Assembly: GCA_051650265.1 (NCBI GenBank) | Contig: JBOFIR010000091.1 | Coordinates: 1-6,476 of the forward strand | Length of the DNA stretch: 6,476 nt | Direction: 5' to 3' | Source of the DNA: JBOFEH01 sp051650265 | GTDB taxonomy: Bacteria > Bacillota > Clostridia > Lachnospirales > Cellulosilyticaceae | In this document: in pieces, positions 5,339 through 6,476 of the stretch | How positions within the stretch are numbered: position 1 is the first letter of the stretch | How the letters are laid out: the number at the start of each line of letters is the position of its first letter | Made by a program: the position numbers and the translations under genes | Notes under the pieces: generated by a model | Database searches by the model: none | The model's input: the letters and a program-made list of their open reading frames with translations, nothing else | Told to the model about the DNA's origin: nothing

Positions 5339-6052
5339 CTTTGCTTGTTGATCCATAAATTTACGATTGATCCCTATTCCGATAACACTGATGATTCCTA
5401 CGATCACAAAGGTGATCATAGATTTGCCAACTTCACCTTGCTGTAATGCTGCCCCTGCATATGATGATGAAATCACCGCTGGTACTCTTGCAACCAGTGA
5501 AATCAATAAAAACTTACCTAATGATAGGTTGGTGAAAGGAATAAAATAAGTAAGTATATCTTTTGGCGTCCCTGGAATAAAGAAGAGAATAAATGTCAGT
5601 TTCTCGATCTTCTTATTATTCTTAAGGAAACTGAGCTTCTCAAACTTCCCCTCATCTATAAATCGACTCAAAAACTCATAGCCCAAGAACTTAACCATAT
5701 AGAATATCATAACCGATCCAATTATAATGCCTATCTGGCAAACTACATAGCCCCACCAAGTCCCATAGAGCATCCCTGCGATAACTTCTACTGCTTCACC
5801 TGGAATGACAAAGACTACAACTTGTAAGACTTGAATCCCTACAAAAAGCATCATCCCCCAGATGCCTTGATCTTGGATGCTTTCAATCAACACAGCACGC
5901 CCCTCTGTAGAAAGAAGTTGCTGCATATAGGGAAGGGCTACCAACCCTATTGCGATAATAAGTCCTACTATGATCATAAGTGCTACGAATTTATACTGAG
6001 CCAAAGCTGTACTTGGCTTCTTTTTTGTAAGTGTTAAAGATGTCTGTCCCAT
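5321..6052 (-). CDS. TVP38/TMEM64 family (DedA/VTT domain) membrane protein
   Basis: This 243-residue polytopic inner-membrane protein has the VTT (SNARE-associated, PF09335) fold. Hydrophobic segments lie at about 20-42, 63-83, 97-120, 152-172, 178-200 and 210-228. The family signatures are FVIPGEAVEVIAGMLYG (81-97), with the conserved Pro, Glu and Gly, and FFIPGTPKDILTYF (157-170) in the second re-entrant loop. Relatives act in lipid scrambling or membrane homeostasis. The exact role of bacterial TVP38 members is unsettled, so function is left general. The ATG at 6052 follows GAGGAGG, with 11 bases between AGGAGG and the start, slightly long; no better in-frame start was seen. It appears to be a single-gene unit. 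An inverted repeat lies upstream and a terminator overlaps its stop. Confidence 0.92.
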   Translation of the reverse strand: MGQTSLTLTKKKPSTALAQYKFVALMIIVGLIIAIGLVALPYMQQLLSTEGRAVLIESIQDQGIWGMMLFVGIQVLQVVVFVIPGEAVEVIAGMLYGTWWGYVVCQIGIIIGSVMIFYMVKFLGYEFLSRFIDEGKFEKLSFLKNNKKIEKLTFILFFIPGTPKDILTYFIPFTNLSLGKFLLISLVARVPAVISSSYAGAALQQGEVGKSMITFVIVGIISVIGIGINRKFMDQQAKASTKA

Positions 6053-6093
6053 AACCTTGATGTCCTCCTCTAGTTACTCTCTTGATAATAACT

Positions 6094-6099
6094 AGTATA
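6094..6099 (-). promoter_or_regulatory. Candidate -10 element of the TVP38 gene
   Basis: TATACT on the minus strand lies 41 bases before the ATG. The matching -35 position (6117-6122) reads AAGAGG, a poor fit to TTGACA. If this is the promoter it is weak or activator-dependent, and the nearby CTTAAG sites are candidate binding positions. Confidence 0.4.
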
Positions 6100-6128
6100 G
6101 TGGGAACATCTTAAGACCTCTTATAGTA

Positions 6129-6164
6129 AATCCTTAAGATTTCATAAACTTTTTCTTAAGGATT
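6129..6164 (-). terminator. 10-bp inverted repeat after the phosphotransferase gene, weak terminator or operator
   Basis: AATCCTTAAG at 6129-6138 and CTTAAGGATT at 6155-6164 are perfect reverse complements around a 16-base A/T-rich loop. The downstream arm overlaps the stop codon of the phosphotransferase gene (6158-6156). As a terminator on the minus strand it lacks a good T run after the stem. A regulatory role is equally possible. A third CTTAAG lies at 6110-6115. Confidence 0.4.
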
Positions 6165-6476
6165 AGTCTTTTTGTACCACTTTGGTATGCTTCGATGGAA
6201 ATACTCATAGTTGTTAAATACATTTTGGCAGATTGCGACCATATGATCTACATCCGCTTGCCCAAAACGCTCTGCCCACTTGATGGAATACAATGCCGCA
6301 TGTGCAACATACACTGCAAGGATCTCCCAAAATTCATCTGGTACTACCCCTTCAAAATAGGCATCAATCTGACCTCTACAATAAGGCACGCTCACACCTA
6401 TCCCAAAAGAATCCAACTTATAAAATTCTTCATACGGATCCCCGATCTCCCAACGATTGAAGTCAATCACACCTAG
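6156..6476 (-). CDS. Aminoglycoside phosphotransferase (APH)-family kinase, C-terminal fragment
   Basis: The last 107 residues of a protein that enters from beyond the window are visible. The reading frame is open to the window edge (Leu-Gly-Val-Ile-Asp-Phe). GVIDFNRWEIGDPYEEF carries the metal-binding Asp of the kinase-like (DFG-equivalent) motif, followed by the GDP.EEF pattern typical of the APH family (PF01636). The rest is a helical C-lobe (about FWEILAVYVAHAALYSIKWAERFG), ending WYKKTNP. In this family the visible part follows the catalytic loop, so the ATP-binding N-lobe and the HGD motif are outside the window. Many such genes phosphorylate metabolites rather than aminoglycosides, so resistance cannot be claimed. 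A GTG at 6470 is internal to the motif and is not a start. Confidence 0.85.
   Translation of the reverse strand, partial: LGVIDFNRWEIGDPYEEFYKLDSFGIGVSVPYCRGQIDAYFEGVVPDEFWEILAVYVAHAALYSIKWAERFGQADVDHMVAICQNVFNNYEYFHRSIPKWYKKTNP

Noticed and set aside
6195..6476. Plus-strand reading frame of 93 codons opposite the phosphotransferase fragment
   Set aside because: The minus-strand frame carries clear APH-family motifs. The plus-strand product is cysteine- and histidine-rich with no recognisable pattern.

Overview
The window looks like a low-GC, anaerobic Firmicute, most likely a member of the Clostridia (Lachnospirales-like). The reasons are an A+T-rich sequence with strong AGGAGG-type ribosome binding sites, a clostridial-type pyruvate formate-lyase, a MATE transporter of the usual Firmicute type, and a LytTR/DUF3021 regulatory pair. 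Genus is not determined. Every convincing gene lies on the minus strand, so transcription runs from high to low coordinates. No tRNA, rRNA, CRISPR array or transposase gene was seen.

Layout in transcription order: (a) 6476-6156, the 3' part of an aminoglycoside-phosphotransferase-like kinase, entering from outside the window. (b) 6052-5321, a TVP38/TMEM64 (DedA/VTT) membrane protein, ending in a terminator whose stem overlaps its stop codon. (c) 5193-3297, a three-gene operon: a membrane-anchored alpha/beta hydrolase, a stand-alone LytTR DNA-binding regulator, and a four-helix DUF3021 membrane protein. It has a good promoter (ATGACA-17-TATACT). Two direct repeats 21 bp apart just upstream of that promoter have the geometry of a LytTR operator. 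(d) 3300-3214, three 10-bp tandem repeats followed by a perfect 24-bp hairpin and five T residues; this is both a REP/MITE-like repeat and a likely terminator. (e) 3096-874, pflB, with a near-consensus extended -10 promoter and a 15-bp perfect palindrome between the promoter and the start codon. (f) 804-770, a terminator. (g) 656-1, the N-terminal part of a MATE-family efflux transporter with its own -10 element, running out of the window.

The metabolic gene is pflB: non-oxidative cleavage of pyruvate to acetyl-CoA and formate in anaerobic fermentation. Its activating enzyme gene (pflA), often adjacent, is not in the window. The most interesting unit is the hydrolase-LytTR-DUF3021 operon. It resembles LytTR regulatory systems, in which a membrane protein controls a receiver-less LytTR activator that drives its own operon, here with a surface-facing hydrolase as an extra component. 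Intergenic stretches are all under 220 bases and are accounted for by the promoters, terminators and repeats listed.
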